Assembly (NCBI GenBank): GCA_052387815.1
Contig: JBQTIU010000004.1
Span: forward strand, 1-50,532
Direction: 5' to 3'
DNA: 50,532 nt
Origin: JBQTIU01 sp052387815
GTDB taxonomy: Bacteria; Pseudomonadota; Alphaproteobacteria; CACIAM-22H2
Below the pieces are notes generated by a model that was given only the letters and a program-made list of their open reading frames with translations, had not been told where the DNA came from and searched no databases. Below are positions 48,821 to 50,532 of this stretch, in pieces; the stretch's first letter is position 1; each line of letters opens with the position of its first letter. A program made the position numbers and the translations under genes.

Positions 48821-50532
48821 TTGGACTTCCTCGCCGTCCAGTTCCTGACCGGGCTCGCCAGCGCCTCGTCCCTGTTCCTGATCGCCTCCGGCCTGTCGAT
48901 CATTTTCGGGGTCAGCCGGATCGTCAATTTCGCCCACGGTTCGTTCTACATGCTGGGCGCCTATCTGGCCTGGACGCTGGTCCGGCACCTCCCCCACGGG
49001 CCGCTCGGGTTCTGGGGCGGGGTCGCGCTTGCGGCGCTGATCGTCGGGGCGATCGGGGTCGGCGTCGAGATGGTGCTGCTGCGCCGCATCTACCGCGCGC
49101 CCGAGCTGTTCCAGCTGCTCGCCACCTTCGGCGTCGTGCTGGTGATCCAGGATGCGAGCCTGGCGATCTGGGGGGCGGAAGATCTGCTCGGGCCCCGCGC
49201 CCCGGCCCTCGAGGGCGCGGTCGACATCTTCGGCCAGCGCTTCCCGCAATACGACCTCCTGCTGATCGCCGTCGGCCCGGCCGTGCTCGGCCTGCTGTGG
49301 CTCGCTTTCCATCGCACGCGCTGGGGCACGCTGGTGCGCGCCGCGACCGAAGACCGCGAGATGGTGGCGGCGCTCGGCGTCGATCAGGCGCGGCTGTTCA
49401 CCTCGGTCTTCTTCATGGGCTCGGTCCTCGCCGGGTTGGGCGGCGCCCTGCAACTGCCGCGCGAGGCGGTCACCCTCAACATGGATCTGGCGATCATCGC
49501 CGAGGCCTTCGTGGTCGTGGTGGTCGGCGGCATGGGCAGCGTCGCCGGCGCCTTCCTCGCCGCCCTGCTGATCGCCGAGCTCCACGCCTTCGGCATCCTG
49601 GTCTTTCCCGAGATCACGCTGGTGCTCATGTTCCTGGTCATGGCGGTGGTGCTGGTGATCCGGCCCTACGGCCTGTTGGGGCGCCCGCCCGCCCCCGCCC
49701 CCGGCGCCCCCGCCGGGGGTGCGCCGGTCGTCCGGCCGGCGCCGCGCGAGCTCAAGTTGCTCGGCGGGGCGGCGCTCGCCGTGGCGCTTATCGCACCGCT
49801 GGCGGCCGGCGCCTACGCGCTCCAGGCCCTCACCGAAATCGCGATCTTCATCCTGTTCGCCGCCAGCCTGCATTTCATGATGGGGCCGGGCGGCATGCCC
49901 TCGTTCGGCCATGCGGCGTTTTTCGGCCTCGGCGCCTACGGCGCGGCGCTGGCGGTCAAGCATCTCGCCGCCCCCATGGAGCTGGGGCTTCTCATCGCGC
50001 CGCTCGCCGCCGGGGCGGCCGGCCTGGTCTTCGGCTGGTTCTGCGTGCGGGCGTCGGGCGTCTACCTCGCCATGCTGACGCTCGCCTTCGCGCAGATCTG
50101 CTGGTCGGTCGCCTTCCAATGGGTGCAAGTGACGGGCGGCGACAACGGCATCCTCGGGGTGTGGCCGTCGCGGTGGGCGAGCGGCACTCTCGCCTACTAC
50201 TACCTGGCGTTGGCCTTGTGCCTCGGCGCGACGCTCGGCTTGCGGCGGATCGTCTACGCGCCGTTCGGCTACGCCGTGCGCGCCGGGCGCGATTCGGGCC
50301 TCAGGGCCGAGGCGATCGGCATCGACGTCGCCAAGGTCCAGTGGGCGGCCTTCGCGCTCGCCGCCGCGGCGGCGGGCCTCGCCGGCGGCCTGTTCGCCTT
50401 CTTCAAGGGCAGCGTCTTCCCGACCTACATCTCGATCTCCAAATCGGTCGATGCGCTGTTGATGGTGCTGTTGGGCGGGGTGCAGACGATCAGCGGGCCG
50501 ATCGTCGGCGCCCTGGTGTTCACCGGGCTCGA
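48821..50532 (+). CDS. Fused LivH-LivM-type ABC permease, 3' truncated by window end
   Basis: One uninterrupted frame of 570 codons runs to the window edge. The first part (about 1-280) is LivH-like: LFLIASGLSIIFGVSRIVNFAHGSFYMLGAYLAW, RAATEDREMVAALGVDQARLF (EAA-type loop) and VVVVGGMGSVAGAFLAALLI. A Pro/Ala-rich linker (about 288-308, GRPPAPAPGAPAGG) then leads to a LivM-like half: ILFAASLHFMMGPGGMPSFGHAAFFGLGAYGAAL, SGVYLAMLTLAFAQI, RDSGLRAEAIGIDVAKVQWAAFALAAAAAGLAGGLF. I checked codon by codon that no stop or frameshift separates the halves. The start is uncertain: TTG at 48821 precedes the first conserved residues but has only a weak RBS. The ATP-binding genes should follow outside the window. 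Confidence 0.85.
   Translation, partial: MDFLAVQFLTGLASASSLFLIASGLSIIFGVSRIVNFAHGSFYMLGAYLAWTLVRHLPHGPLGFWGGVALAALIVGAIGVGVEMVLLRRIYRAPELFQLLATFGVVLVIQDASLAIWGAEDLLGPRAPALEGAVDIFGQRFPQYDLLLIAVGPAVLGLLWLAFHRTRWGTLVRAATEDREMVAALGVDQARLFTSVFFMGSVLAGLGGALQLPREAVTLNMDLAIIAEAFVVVVVGGMGSVAGAFLAALLIAELHAFGILVFPEITLVLMFLVMAVVLVIRPYGLLGRPPAPAPGAPAGGAPVVRPAPRELKLLGGAALAVALIAPLAAGAYALQALTEIAIFILFAASLHFMMGPGGMPSFGHAAFFGLGAYGAALAVKHLAAPMELGLLIAPLAAGAAGLVFGWFCVRASGVYLAMLTLAFAQICWSVAFQWVQVTGGDNGILGVWPSRWASGTLAYYYLALALCLGATLGLRRIVYAPFGYAVRAGRDSGLRAEAIGIDVAKVQWAAFALAAAAAGLAGGLFAFFKGSVFPTYISISKSVDALLMVLLGGVQTISGPIVGALVFTGL

Noticed and set aside
1..50532. CRISPR arrays, tRNA/rRNA genes, insertion sequences and prophage genes were looked for.
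   Set aside because: No regularly spaced direct repeats, no cloverleaf or rRNA signatures and no transposase, integrase or phage structural motifs were recognised.

Overview
The window is a GC-rich (roughly 70% by eye) chromosomal segment that looks like an alphaproteobacterium of the Rhodospirillales/Rhizobiales type. Four things support this: an F0 ATP synthase operon separated from F1 genes in the order I-B-E-F'-F with the extra b' subunit; the mutY / DUF721-DsbA-SMC neighbourhood; a COX15/CtaA-type haem A synthase; and a perfect FNR/FixK-type box. I saw no prophage, transposase, CRISPR array, tRNA or rRNA. Gene density is very high, with many ATGA/TGATG stop-start overlaps.

Left part (1-8.6 kb), mostly housekeeping: the end of a lipoprotein gene; a tandem glycine riboswitch driving gcvT-gcvH-gcvPA-gcvPB (glycine cleavage system with split P protein); a palindromic repeat; a CBS-domain protein; and the F0 operon atpI-atpB-atpE-atpF'-atpF on the minus strand. 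From 8.6 to 14.9 kb lies a complete ebo cluster in two convergent halves, eboA-eboB-eboF (+) and eboD-eboE-eboC (-). This family is implicated in moving a metabolite precursor to the periplasm. It is followed by a MxaG/XoxG-like cytochrome c and a PQQ-type sugar/sorbosone dehydrogenase, a likely periplasmic oxidation pair.

Middle part (17-29 kb): smc, a DsbA-like thioredoxin-fold protein and a DUF721/DciA-like protein (-), divergent from mutY (+); a small membrane protein ending in a palindromic repeat; the zinc-uptake locus znuA / zur-znuC-znuB with two Zur boxes in the divergent promoter; a serine hydrolase of the beta-lactamase family; and haem A synthase.

Right part (29-50.5 kb) is the accessory, most interesting region. 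First comes a four-gene type II DMSO-reductase-family molybdoenzyme operon: Tat-exported catalytic subunit, four-cluster Fe-S subunit, haem b subunit and TorD-like chaperone. It most resembles extracytoplasmic nitrite oxidoreductase/nitrate reductase and sits behind a perfect FNR box. After a 0.68-kb regulatory gap with several inverted repeats comes an apparent operon: marR-type regulator, a giant GltD/NfnB-NfnA-like flavoprotein fusion, a xanthine-dehydrogenase-type FAD subunit, a fused [2Fe-2S]-molybdenum hydroxylase, 6-hydroxynicotinate reductase, a UPF0280 protein, two tandem paralogous 'amino acid synthesis' (DUF1185) proteins, and a branched-chain-type ABC transporter (binding protein plus fused LivH-LivM permease, cut by the window end). 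My reading is a reductive nicotinate (or related N-heteroaromatic) catabolic module: hydroxylate, reduce the ring with electrons from an Nfn-like protein, then open it with proteins of unassigned function.
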